From assembly GCF_002224365.1 (NCBI RefSeq), contig NZ_CP022437.1:3720001-3784000 (forward strand): DNA of 64,000 bases. The letters are read 5' to 3'. The DNA is from Virgibacillus necropolis. GTDB lineage: Bacteria; Bacillota; Bacilli; Bacillales; Amphibacillaceae. Shown one piece after another: positions 53,602-62,252 of this stretch. The first letter of the stretch is position 1; each line of letters begins with the position of its first letter. The notes under the pieces are model-generated. The model made no database searches. It was given only the letters and a program-made list of their open reading frames with translations, and was not told the origin of the DNA. The position numbers were made by a program, and so were the translations under genes.

Positions 53602-54849
53602 TTACGCTTTATAACCCAATTCATACAACGCACAAATCAGCGCATTTACGCCTTCAGCAAGTTGTTTTGGGTTAGTATACTCATTTGGTGAGTGGCTAAT
53701 TCCTTTATGACTTGGAACAAAAATCATGGCAGTCGGAATCACTGGTGCAATATTTTGCGAGTCATGCCCAGCTCCACTATGCATCATTTTATAATTCAAG
53801 TCATTTTTGTCACATTGTTCTTGCAACACTTTAACAACATCTGGATCCATTGGTACTGGATCAGCATCCATCCATAAATCAATATCAATTTGAACACCAA
53901 GATTTCCGGCTATTTCACGTAATTTCACTTCCACTTGATCTGCGAATTCCACTAGTGCACCTTTTTCTGTGTGTCTGATATCCATCGTAAATGTAGCTTT
54001 ACCTGGAACGACATTAACTGTATTTGGTTCAAGAATAATCTTTCCAACAGTCGCTACTAACGGATCACCTTCAGCTACAGCCGCATCATTAATCGCACAT
54101 ACCATGCGAGATACAGCATTAGCCGCGTCTTTACGGTATCCCATTGGTGTTGTACCTGCATGGTTAGCCTCTCCTTGCACCGTAACAGTGTAGCGTCGCT
54201 GGCCAACAATATGTTGCACGATCCCTACATCCTTCTTTTCCACTTCCAATACGTTCCCTTGTTCAACATGAAGTTCAATAAACGTTTTCAAATCATCGCG
54301 AACCTGTTCCGGATTTTGTCTATAATCGAAACCAGCTTGATGAATCGCATCGTCAAACGGAATGCCTTCAAAGTCTTTTATTCCTTTGACATCTTCGTTC
54401 TTCGCTTGGCCGACAATGTTTTTCGAACCCCAGAAAGAATATGGAAAACGGCTTCCTTCTTCCTCGGCCATCGATACAACTTCAATATTGCGAAGTGGTG
54501 CACCATAGTTTTCTTTTAAATATTTTAAAGCTAGGAAACCAGCAATAATACCGTATTGACCGTCATAAAGACCACCATTTTTTACCGTATCGACGTGGGA
54601 ACCAGTTAAGATTGTTTCATCTTTTTTGGTTGTTCCTTCCAACCGACCGAACAAGTTTCCAACTTCATCAAATTGAACAGCAAGCCCCTCGTCTTTAAAA
54701 AGTTGTTCTAGCGATTTCTGTGCTTCAATCCATTCCTTGCTGTATAACAATCTTGAAACCCCACCCTCGGGGTCTTTGCCAAATTCACCCAACCAATTGA
54801 GTTTTTCTTGGACTTCATTCTCTAGATTTGAAACTATTTTAGGATCCAT
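53602..54849 (-). CDS. allC: Allantoate amidohydrolase
   Basis: An M20-family metal hydrolase of 415 residues that converts allantoate to (S)-ureidoglycine, CO2 and ammonia. Metal-site motifs are LTGSHVDTVKNGGLYDG, AEEEGSRFPYSFWGS, ELHVEQGNVLE and HSGAGHDSQNIA; the AEEEGSRFP and GAGHDSQ forms are typical of allantoate amidohydrolases (PucF/AllC), unlike the homologue at 7765. First gene of the minus-strand allC-allF-allG set. AAGGAAG precedes the ATG. Confidence 0.92.
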   Translation of the reverse strand: MDPKIVSNLENEVQEKLNWLGEFGKDPEGGVSRLLYSKEWIEAQKSLEQLFKDEGLAVQFDEVGNLFGRLEGTTKKDETILTGSHVDTVKNGGLYDGQYGIIAGFLALKYLKENYGAPLRNIEVVSMAEEEGSRFPYSFWGSKNIVGQAKNEDVKGIKDFEGIPFDDAIHQAGFDYRQNPEQVRDDLKTFIELHVEQGNVLEVEKKDVGIVQHIVGQRRYTVTVQGEANHAGTTPMGYRKDAANAVSRMVCAINDAAVAEGDPLVATVGKIILEPNTVNVVPGKATFTMDIRHTEKGALVEFADQVEVKLREIAGNLGVQIDIDLWMDADPVPMDPDVVKVLQEQCDKNDLNYKMMHSGAGHDSQNIAPVIPTAMIFVPSHKGISHSPNEYTNPKQLAEGVNALICALYELGYKA

Positions 54850-55237
54850 ACTATTCTTCCTTTCTATTCCCTAATAAAAGGCATAAAACGGATCATATAA
54901 ACAAAATCGTCATATGATATATCTTTTTTATTATGAAATTATTAGTAAAAAAATATGCTCTTGTAGTCAAAGGATGGTTGTTTTTAATCAATTTTCCACC
55001 CATAATTATATCCAATTATAGCCTTAAAGTAATTGTTTGATTTGAACAAATTTATTATTTGTTTTTAGATATGTTGAACAACAATTAACTTTTATGTAAA
55101 GTGCCAAAAGGACTAGTCAATAGTTATTATTTCGTATGGACCAAATTTAATACAAAAATCTTATGTACTAGACTAGTTATTTATAAATAGTTATACTGTT
55201 TTTGTTTGATAAAATTAAAAAAGTGAGTGATTTGGTA
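54850..55237. other. Divergent allC/hydrolase promoter region
   Basis: About 390 very AT-rich bases between allC and the alpha/beta hydrolase. ACTAGTCAATAG and ACTAGACTAGTTATT (55112-55185 area) repeat an ACTAG word and could be an operator. I find no exact PucR box, terminator or leader RNA. Confidence 0.35.
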
Positions 55238-56104
55238 ATGGAAACAACATTTATATATAAGACCACTAATAATTGTGAAATTAAGGGTGATTTTTATCCT
55301 ATTAATGAGGAAAACTCTCCCCTTATTGTTTATATTCACGGTGGTGGTTTAGTTTGGGGAAGTAGAAATGACATCAATCAAGAGCAAATCTCGTTATATA
55401 ATCAAGCGGGATTTAGTGTTTGTTCAATCGATTATCGGCTGGCACCAGAAACAAAATTACCAGAAATTACGGAAGACATTCAAGATGCCCTCATTTGGTT
55501 AAAAGAAAAAGGGAGAGAAAAATTCGACATTGATCCTGAAAGAATAGCGATAATCGGCAGTTCAGCCGGGGCTTATCTCGCTCTAATGTCTGGTACTTTC
55601 CGAATTAAACCGAAAGCAATTGTTTCTTTCTATGGATACGGAGATATTTTAGGGGACTGGTACACAAAACCTTCACCACATTTCGCTAAAATGACCAAGG
55701 TACCTGAAGCGTTAGCTCGCCAATTGATTCAAAATAAACCAATATCAGAAGCACCAATCGAAAGGCGTTACGCTATTTATTTATATTGCCGCCAACAAGG
55801 TAAATGGATTAATTATGTATCAGCATTAAACCCTGCGACAAATACCCAAAAATTACATCCCTATTGTCCGGTTCAAAACATTGATTCAAATTATCCAGCA
55901 ACATTGCTTTTACATGGAGATGCGGACAAGGACGTACCCTATGAAGAATCTGTAAAAATGGGGCAAGCCCTCGAAAAATTTAACGTCAAGCAACAATTGA
56001 TTACCATTCCAAATGGTGAGCATACATTCGATCAGGATATGCAAAACCCAGTGGTTATCCAAGCATTTGATCAGGTAATCACCTTTTTAAAAACTAATTT
56101 ATAG
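55238..56104 (+). CDS. Alpha/beta hydrolase, HSL/acetyl-esterase type
   Basis: About 288 residues. The oxyanion motif HGGGLVWGS (near residues 33-41) and the nucleophile motif IGSSAGAYLAL place it in the hormone-sensitive-lipase/Aes group. The acid Asp is likely in LHGDADKDVPY and the His in NGEHTFDQ. It would hydrolyse small esters in the cytoplasm. The ATG at 55238 (METTFIYKTTNN) fits the usual N terminus better than a TTG at 55202, though neither has a strong ribosome binding site. A strong terminator follows. No functional link to the allantoin genes is evident. Confidence 0.82.
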   Translation: METTFIYKTTNNCEIKGDFYPINEENSPLIVYIHGGGLVWGSRNDINQEQISLYNQAGFSVCSIDYRLAPETKLPEITEDIQDALIWLKEKGREKFDIDPERIAIIGSSAGAYLALMSGTFRIKPKAIVSFYGYGDILGDWYTKPSPHFAKMTKVPEALARQLIQNKPISEAPIERRYAIYLYCRQQGKWINYVSALNPATNTQKLHPYCPVQNIDSNYPATLLLHGDADKDVPYEESVKMGQALEKFNVKQQLITIPNGEHTFDQDMQNPVVIQAFDQVITFLKTNL

Positions 56105-56140
56105 AAAAAATTCAGGCGCCTGGTCAGGAATGACACATAG

Positions 56141-56186
56141 AAAAAGGTTATTGATCAATTCGCGTACTTGATCAATAACCTTTTTT
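56141..56186 (+). terminator. Strong terminator after the alpha/beta hydrolase
   Basis: AAAAGGTTATTGATCAA pairs perfectly with TTGATCAATAACCTTTTTT around a nine-base loop. Confidence 0.9.
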
Positions 56187-56350
56187 CACTACTGACACAA
56201 AACAAAATTAATAATTGAAGAAAAACACAAATTTTAGGAATAAAAAAAACCTTTTTTATTCACTATGTAACAATAGACCTGAATATAAAGTAAACGCTTT
56301 CACTAGAATAAATATCGCCTAAAATTACTGACCCCTACATAAGTTATAAT

Positions 56351-57190
56351 TTAACTTTTGCCTTCACTGACTGGGGTAGACAGGTTTAGAACAGCTGTTA
56401 AATCTCGGGAATACCTTTCAATATGGCTATCATGGCTATGAAGAAACGGATAGTGAGGTGTCGCAATCAAGTATCCCTCATATGGTATATCTTTTAGAGC
56501 TTTCATCATAGCAGGCCAATTGGTATCCCCTTCAAGAATAGAGACAAATTCACCCATATGCTCCCGGTAATCTTTCACATGCATTGCTACGATACGATCT
56601 CCTAATAATTTAATGAAATGTTCCGGATAACCCGTAGCAAGCGCATTCCCGTTATCAAAATAAGCCTGTACAGAAGAGTGATTAATTTCATTTAAAAAGC
56701 CTGTGTACTCACGGGGACTGGGTAGAAATTTGTTACATACATTCTCAATCCCGATTGTTACACCAGCCTCAGATGCTACGTCTCCCAAGCGAGACAATGA
56801 TTCCACTGCCAATTCGTATGCAGCATCATAAGAAATATCCACAGCCGCTACACCGGGAACAACTTGAATGACATCAACGCCCATTGCTTCAGCTAACTCA
56901 ATCATCCGAAACCCTATATCTTCACCATTTTTGCGTAATCTTGCATCTCCCGAAGAGAGTGGATAAAAATTAAACAATCCAGTTGATAAACTTGCTATTT
57001 CTAAATCATGGCTTTCCACAAGTCTTGCTAATCTTTTTGCTTCCACTATAGATGTTTCATGTGTAAGTTCCCCACCCTGCTCGCGAAAATTTAGTTCAAC
57101 ACCCTCAAAACCTGCTTCTTTTGTCGCCTTAAGAAACTTTACCGTATCCCAATTAGGAATGAAATTTGCATCACTTAGCCCTTTTTTCAT
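56351..57190 (-). CDS. TIM-barrel sugar phosphate isomerase/epimerase
   Basis: A xylose-isomerase-like (AP endonuclease 2 fold) protein of 279 residues. Metal-ligand positions are seen in VELNFREQGGELTHE near residues 36-50, GIENVCNKFLPSPRE near 147-161, YFDNGNALATGYPE and HVKDYREHMGEFVSILEG. The pattern suits the L-ribulose-5-phosphate/D-tagatose or hydroxypyruvate isomerase group. GGAGG precedes the ATG. It stands alone, so the sugar is not known. Confidence 0.78.
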   Translation of the reverse strand: MKKGLSDANFIPNWDTVKFLKATKEAGFEGVELNFREQGGELTHETSIVEAKRLARLVESHDLEIASLSTGLFNFYPLSSGDARLRKNGEDIGFRMIELAEAMGVDVIQVVPGVAAVDISYDAAYELAVESLSRLGDVASEAGVTIGIENVCNKFLPSPREYTGFLNEINHSSVQAYFDNGNALATGYPEHFIKLLGDRIVAMHVKDYREHMGEFVSILEGDTNWPAMMKALKDIPYEGYLIATPHYPFLHSHDSHIERYSRDLTAVLNLSTPVSEGKS

Positions 57191-57362
57191 AAAAGCACCT
57201 CCACTTAATTTTTATTCAAGTTTGAATTCATGATGCATGCTTTCTTGTTGTTACTACAAAAGACATGTTTGACTTCGGTGAACTTTCTGTCAATAACATT
57301 TTTAATTGTTATATAACAATATAACATTTTAAATAATAAGTAAATAGATAATTGATGATTGA

Positions 57363-57560
57363 TTAAATGGAACTTACAGAAACATAGGAAATCTAAAGGT
57401 TGCAGAAGAACTTTATAATTTTATTAATAATGAAGCATTTCCTAGCGCCGAATCTGTACTAGAGCAGTTCTGGGAGGATTTTGAAAAAATTATTAAAGGT
57501 CTGACACTAGAAAACAAAGAAATAATAGCGCAACAAAAAAAACTTCAACTTAAAATTTGT
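57363..57560 (+). pseudogene. glcB: Remnant of malate synthase G (N-terminal piece)
   Basis: A frame open from 57363 reads RNIGNLKVAEELYNFINNEA, then FPSAESVLEQFWEDFEK, IIKGLTLENKEIIAQQKK and LQLKICV. This matches the N terminus of malate synthase G (VGNLQVAxELYxFINxEALPG, FWxGFDxLV, then the LQ-x-KID helix). There is no start codon: the preceding in-frame stop is at 57360-57362. After about residue 60 the similarity stops, and about 660 residues of the enzyme are missing. The remnant runs into the terminator of the efflux gene. Confidence 0.7.
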
Positions 57561-57589
57561 GTTAGCCAGTTCCAGCTTTTTTTAGATAA

Positions 57590-57616
57590 TAAAAAAGCAC
57601 CGCAATTTGCGATGCA
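57590..57616 (-). terminator. Terminator after the DHA2 efflux gene
   Basis: On the minus strand GCATCGCAA pairs with TTGCGGTGC (57597-57615) and is followed by TTTTTT. It lies about 90 bases past the stop codon. Confidence 0.75.
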
Positions 57617-57704
57617 ATTAAGTATATATATTTTTACTATTATTTTTAAGTGTATATTAGAAACGGAACCCGTTATTAGTTTTTAAGCCCGCTTTTTAAT
57701 CACA

Positions 57705-59120
57705 TTATTTAATATCCGCCATGCCAGGTCGAGAGTTTTTAATGAAAAAGGATAACACAAGACCAATAATAGCAAAAATTCCAGCAACGATAAATGATAC
57801 ATTCACACCATGAACAAGTCCGTCGATGCCTTGATCAGGTAGCTTATTATTTGTCATAACTGTTACTAGCAAGGCAGTTCCAACTGCCCCTGCTACTTGT
57901 CGCATTGTATTGTTCATTGCTGTACCGTGTGGAATTAAATCGTTTGACAGTTGGTTCAATCCTGCTGTTGTTACAGGCATCATAACCATTGCAACCCCAA
58001 GCATCCTTACAGCATTAACAACTGACAAATACATAAATGTTGTCTCCGCAGAGAGGTTAGTAAACATAAATGTTGTTACTGTTACAATCGCTAATCCAAT
58101 AATTGCTAGCCATCTAGCACCAAATTTATCAAATAATCTTCCCGTAACAGGATTCATAATTCCCATTAACAGTGCACCAGGCAATAGCATTAATCCTGAT
58201 TCCAGTGCAGAAAAACCTAGCATATTTTGCATGAGTAACGGTAAAATAACTGATGCTCCAATCATAGCAATAAATACCACCATACCGAGAATTGTCGTTA
58301 ATGTGAATATTTTATTTTTAAACACCTTAAATTCAAGTATTGGTTCTTCTAGTTTCAACTGTCTAAATATAAACCAAGCTAAGGTTACTGCACCAATAAT
58401 CATTGAGATGATTACTTGTCCACTAGCCCAACCACTACCACCAGCGGTACTAAAACCATATAACAATCCGCCAAACCCTAAGGAAGATAAGATAATGGAT
58501 AAGATATCAAGCTTTGGAAACGTTTGTTTTGTAACGTTCCTAAGAATGAAGTAAGCAATGACAATATCAATGATAATGATTGGTAAGATTACATAAAATA
58601 AGCTTCTCCACGGAAAGTGTTCCACCAAATAACCAGATAAAGTTGGACCTATCGCTGGAGCAAAAGAAATAACTAATCCAAACATCCCCATCGCCGTTCC
58701 CCGTTTTTCAATAGGAAAAATAAGGAACAGTATTGTTTGCATTAGTGGCATGATAATACCTGCACCAGCAGCTTGGAGGATTCTCCCTATCATTAAGATA
58801 GTAAAATTCGGTGCTACTGAACAGATTGCTGTTCCAACGGCAAAAACACCCATTGCTGTTAGAAATAATCCTCTTGTCGTAAAGCGTCCAATCAAAAATG
58901 CAGTAATAGGAATCATAATACCGTTAACGAGCATAAAAATAGACTGCAACCACTGCGCTACGTTTGCATCCAAATTCAAATCACTCATAATGTGAGGCAA
59001 AGCAGTAGCCAAAAGTGTTTGATTTAAAATAGCAACAAAAGCCCCCGAGATCAATACAATCATAATCGGCCATTTATTGAATCCGGGTTCTTCTGGTCCC
59101 GGTGAATGTCTTTCAACCAT
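57705..59120 (-). CDS. MFS drug-efflux transporter, DHA2 family (LmrB/EmrB type)
   Basis: About 471 residues with roughly 14 helices. LNQTLLATALPHIMSDL (near residues 32-48) is the DHA2 motif, GRFTTRGLFLTAMGVF (near 80-95) motif A, and GFSALESGLMLLPGALLMGIMNP (in part) the later DHA2 block. It resembles B. subtilis LmrB and would expel lipophilic drugs by proton exchange. The start at 59120 (MVERHSPGPEEPG) has GGAAG ahead; a frame reaching 59168 has none. Palindromic operators lie upstream, as for pumps induced through a TetR/MarR repressor, but no repressor gene is adjacent. Confidence 0.88.
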   Translation of the reverse strand: MVERHSPGPEEPGFNKWPIMIVLISGAFVAILNQTLLATALPHIMSDLNLDANVAQWLQSIFMLVNGIMIPITAFLIGRFTTRGLFLTAMGVFAVGTAICSVAPNFTILMIGRILQAAGAGIIMPLMQTILFLIFPIEKRGTAMGMFGLVISFAPAIGPTLSGYLVEHFPWRSLFYVILPIIIIDIVIAYFILRNVTKQTFPKLDILSIILSSLGFGGLLYGFSTAGGSGWASGQVIISMIIGAVTLAWFIFRQLKLEEPILEFKVFKNKIFTLTTILGMVVFIAMIGASVILPLLMQNMLGFSALESGLMLLPGALLMGIMNPVTGRLFDKFGARWLAIIGLAIVTVTTFMFTNLSAETTFMYLSVVNAVRMLGVAMVMMPVTTAGLNQLSNDLIPHGTAMNNTMRQVAGAVGTALLVTVMTNNKLPDQGIDGLVHGVNVSFIVAGIFAIIGLVLSFFIKNSRPGMADIK

Positions 59121-59180
59121 ATCCGTTCTTCCTTCTTTCTTACTATAAAATTTATTACTTACTATCATTAGAATTCAATT

Positions 59181-59203
59181 ACTTTTAAGATAAAAGTTAA
59201 CTA
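59181..59203. promoter_or_regulatory. Palindromic operator upstream of the efflux gene
   Basis: ACTTTTA-AGA-TAAAAGT (59181-59197) is a perfect palindrome, extended by TAACTA. A related sequence, TAGTTAACTTTTAAGATTAT, occurs at 59336-59355. Two copies of TAGTTAACTTTT in opposite orientation suggest a two-site repressor. Confidence 0.5.
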
Positions 59204-59335
59204 TATACTCCTAAATTTTTATAACGATACAAGAAGACATTTTACCATAACAACTAAAGGACTAAAAGGAAATGGATTGATTAGTAGTGAATAAGTTATC
59301 ATCCCTAGTAAAGTTATGAGCATCACAACTAAAAT

Positions 59336-59355
59336 AGTTAACTTTTAAGATTATC
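59336..59355. promoter_or_regulatory. Second copy of the efflux operator motif
   Basis: TAGTTAACTTTTAAGATTAT shares GTTAACTTTT and ACTTTTAAGA with the operator at 59181-59203, in inverted arrangement. It is about 215 bases from the efflux start. Confidence 0.4.
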
Positions 59356-59490
59356 CTTGTAGGGGGGGAAACAACTATTTAGGATTTTTTTTTAAACTAA
59401 ATTAAAATTAAACTCTCTACCGTATATCTAGCAAATATTCCTTTCCAAAAAATTAAACTGCGCTTATATTAGTTGCAGTATGGATATAGT

Positions 59491-59525
59491 AAAAAACCAC
59501 TTTCATTAATGAATAGTGGTTTTTT
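59491..59525 (-). terminator. Terminator after the DUF6241-like gene
   Basis: AAAAAACCACT (59491-59501) pairs with AGTGGTTTTTT (59515-59525); on the minus strand the T run follows directly. Confidence 0.85.
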
Positions 59526-59557
59526 ATACTTTACCGCTTTTTTATTATCCTTATAAA

Positions 59558-60121
59558 TTAGTCGGTATTATTATTTATGTAAGCTTGCTCTTCCTCTGCG
59601 CTTAAAATCCCTGTTGCCCTACCAACTGTACCTCCTTGCAATTCCCAAATTGCATTATGATCACCATCTACACTTGAAAAGTTCTCTTCTTTCCATTTTT
59701 CCAATATATTACGATAAGCTGTTTCATGTTCCAATTCCACTTCGTCTAACCCCTCTAGCAACCACTTAATACGATTTGAATGAATTTCATAAAATCCCCA
59801 CTTTTTACTAGCTTCGACTTTTTGATGAGACATTCCGTGGATATATTCCTGATAAATGTAGTCGTTTAATTCATTCAGCTTTTGTTCCTCGCCAAATGGA
59901 TTCAAATCCCTTTCCTTAAACGTTGCCAGATCCTCTTCTGTGATCGTTCCTTCAATCTCTTTTCTATTTTCTTGAAGTACCTCTTCTGTCACTTCTTTTT
60001 CTTTCGCCACTGAAGTATTATCCGCAGTTTCACTATAATTTGATAACCAACTATAGGTCCCCCATGCTACTAGGCCTAATACGACTAACGCACACGAAAA
60101 GATAATAATAGCTTTTTTCAC
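59558..60121 (-). CDS. Membrane-anchored extracytoplasmic protein, DUF6241-like
   Basis: 187 residues. A single hydrophobic segment at residues 4-26 (AIIIFSCALVVLGLVAWGTYSW) acts as an uncleaved signal anchor; the rest is acidic and outside the cell. The core WGFYEIHSNRIKWLLEGLDE, VELEHETAYRNILEKW and a terminal GRATGILSAEEEQAY resemble the small Bacillaceae DUF6241 family, whose function is unknown. The start is GTG, with GGAGG seven bases upstream. Monocistronic, ending in a strong terminator. Confidence 0.7.
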   Translation of the reverse strand: MKKAIIIFSCALVVLGLVAWGTYSWLSNYSETADNTSVAKEKEVTEEVLQENRKEIEGTITEEDLATFKERDLNPFGEEQKLNELNDYIYQEYIHGMSHQKVEASKKWGFYEIHSNRIKWLLEGLDEVELEHETAYRNILEKWKEENFSSVDGDHNAIWELQGGTVGRATGILSAEEEQAYINNNTD

Positions 60122-60199
60122 TTAGAGTCCTCCCTAACTTATATTCTCCCCTTCTACCATAGATGTTGCTTTCATCTCTAGCCAAGTGAAGGAATTTTT

Positions 60200-60535
60200 A
60201 ACTAGTAGTGAAATTTTGTGCTTTATATTATATTTCTAGCATAAGGCTAAAATCCCTTTAAATTGTTAAGTAAAATCTGACTTTTGATGGCAAGACGTTA
60301 CATATAAATAGAAGCAACGCAATAAATAACATAATTAGTGTCCCAATGATCGCGGCAAATTAAATGAGTACAAGTTGGGCAACTACCCCAAACATAATAG
60401 TAAATATAGCAATATATTATTTTGATAAAACGTGTAGAATCCCGTGTTTGCAAATACTAAAGAAAAGGAAGAACAAAAATCCGATAGCAGATCCTAGAAA
60501 GTCAGCGAAAATACATAAATGATGTAACCTATCGA
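60200..60535 (-). pseudogene. Possible decayed membrane-protein ORF behind the T-box
   Basis: On the minus strand a frame reads FADFLGSAIGFLFFLFFSIC, then after a TAA YIAIFTIMFGVVAQLVLI, and after another TAA FAAIIGTLIMLFIALLLFIC. Three hydrophobic segments in a single frame separated by two stops look like a broken transporter or permease directly behind the T-box terminator. No ribosome binding site or family motif can be assigned, and AT-rich DNA can give such frames by chance. Confidence 0.3.
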
Positions 60536-60537
60536 AA

Positions 60538-60770
60538 GAAAAAAACCGCCTCCAAGACCTTAGTCTTGAGGACGAGTTGCTGCGTGCCGTGGTGCTACCC
60601 CAGTTTAATAATATGTCGCCATATTATCCTTATCAAGTAAAGCATGAAACTATACGTATAACCTAGCCCTATAACAGGAGCTCCTGTCTCACCATTCATG
60701 GATCCAATGTGCCGCTAAGAGACTTGCTTTCAATCATTGAGCGTAAAGGTACTTTATGGAAAGGTGGATA
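60538..60770 (-). promoter_or_regulatory. T-box riboswitch leader (minus strand), orphan
   Basis: On the minus strand the T-box GGGTAGCACCACGG (60587-60600) is followed by GCAACTCGTCCTCAAGAC and GTCTTGGAGGCGGTTTTTTT, the terminator (about 60538-60575). A stem III-like hairpin AATATG/CATATT precedes it at about 60609-60627. Upstream, GGTGAGACAGGAGCTCC and neighbouring hairpins would belong to stem I. The specifier codon cannot be assigned with confidence. The next gene on this strand, at 60121, is 410 bases away and is not an amino-acid gene. Confidence 0.8.
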
Positions 60771-60831
60771 AATTTTTTAAAGGTTAATAAACCCAAATAC
60801 CCGAACAAGGTCCCATCTTGTCCAAGTCTTC

Positions 60832-62028
60832 TTATAAGGATAATGGTAGTTCTTTTACCCCGCGAACAATCATCCCTGTTCTCCACTCAAGGTCCTTCTT
60901 ACTAGCGTTCAATTTAGCGTTAGGATAACGGTCAAAAAAACTGCTGATGGCAATCTCGCCTTCTAAGCGTGCAAGAGGTGCACCTAGACAGGCGTGTATA
61001 CCTTTTCCAAATGCTAAATGTTTACTTTTTTGTCTGGTAATATCGAAAATTTCGGGATCATCAAACTGATTTGGATCATGATTTGCTGAGTTCAAAACCA
61101 CAATTACTAAATCACCCTTACGTATCGATTTCCCTTTAAATTCCAAACTTTCTCCCGCCCAGCGTGAAGTACTAAATTCAACTGGGTCATTGTAGCGAAG
61201 TGCTTCTTCAATAGCTGTGTTGATTAATTCTGGTTGACTTTTTAGCAACTCAAGCTGGTCTGGATGTTCTAATAAAGCCATTACACTATTACCAATTAGA
61301 TTTACAGTCGTTTCGTGTCCTGCAATAATTAGGAGTGACACAACTCCATATAACTCTTGTTCTGTTAGTTGATCCCCTTGTTCTTCGGAAATTATTAGCT
61401 TGCTAATTAAGTCTTCTCCAGGATTTTCTCGAACAGCTGCAAATCTCTTTCCAAGATACTGAACGAAATCATTCATATGTTGATTGATATCTTGTGCATA
61501 TTCACCATTCGATCCTTCGATCATCGAATTGGACCAGAGGCGAAATTTATCACGATCCACTGTTGGAATTCCAAGCATTTCACAGATAACGATAATTGGA
61601 AGAGGAAAAGCAAACTCATCAATAAGATTCATGTAATCTTTTCCCGCTGCTTCATCAAGAAGTTCATTGGTGATTTCCTGGATGCGTTCTCTCATTCCTG
61701 CAATCATTTGTGGGGTGAACGCCTTCGATACAAGTCCACGTAGTCGCTTATGGTCAGGCATATCAGCAAATAGCATGTTTTGGCTAAATACACTGTCATG
61801 CCCCATTTCGTCATCATCGCTAAGTTTTGTAAAGTCTTTGATAAATCTCTGATCTTTTAAAGCTTGGAGTGCATCCTCATATCTCGTTATTATCCATGCA
61901 TATTGACCATCTGGTAGCAGTACATAGGAAACGGGTTCTTCTTCTCTTAGTTTTTCATAAGCAGGATAGGGATTTTCCGTAAATGCTTTTGTGAATAAGG
62001 TGTCTTTTAATGATTCATTTGAATTCAT
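60832..62028 (-). CDS. Cytochrome P450 (CYP107/CYP109-like)
   Basis: A soluble bacterial P450 of 398 residues. The I-helix oxygen motif AGHETTVN (near residues 236-243), the ExxR in EEALRYNDP, and the haem loop FGKGIHACLGAPLARLE with the ligand Cys347 are intact. It resembles B. subtilis YjiB/BioI/PksS-type enzymes that use separate ferredoxin or flavodoxin partners; none is encoded nearby. Substrate unknown; fatty acids, terpenoids or steroids are common for this group. AAGGGGAAG precedes the ATG. Confidence 0.92.
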   Translation of the reverse strand: MNSNESLKDTLFTKAFTENPYPAYEKLREEEPVSYVLLPDGQYAWIITRYEDALQALKDQRFIKDFTKLSDDDEMGHDSVFSQNMLFADMPDHKRLRGLVSKAFTPQMIAGMRERIQEITNELLDEAAGKDYMNLIDEFAFPLPIIVICEMLGIPTVDRDKFRLWSNSMIEGSNGEYAQDINQHMNDFVQYLGKRFAAVRENPGEDLISKLIISEEQGDQLTEQELYGVVSLLIIAGHETTVNLIGNSVMALLEHPDQLELLKSQPELINTAIEEALRYNDPVEFSTSRWAGESLEFKGKSIRKGDLVIVVLNSANHDPNQFDDPEIFDITRQKSKHLAFGKGIHACLGAPLARLEGEIAISSFFDRYPNAKLNASKKDLEWRTGMIVRGVKELPLSL

Positions 62029-62252
62029 TGTGCTTCCCCTTTCGAAAATCAGTTTATCATTCTTGCTTCTTCAATTTGATAACATAGTACCATAACTACC
62101 CCCAAAGACACCTGATTATTTCGACCTGTATCTTTGTCTTTTATATGACAGTAAAATGTGTTAGATAGTCTTTGCTTATACTAGTTGATTGAAAACCTGT
62201 ATTGTTCCTATGGGAAGTTTTGGTATAGGATTTGATTAGAGAAGATGATCTC

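Noticed and set aside
56289-56304. cre-like site AGTAAACGCTTTCACT
   Set aside because: It lies between two converging genes, downstream of both, and misses the final CA of the consensus. No promoter is near.
57910-58554. 214-codon plus-strand ORF opposite the efflux gene
   Set aside because: It is the antisense shadow of a hydrophobic membrane gene; such frames are common and it has no ribosome binding site.
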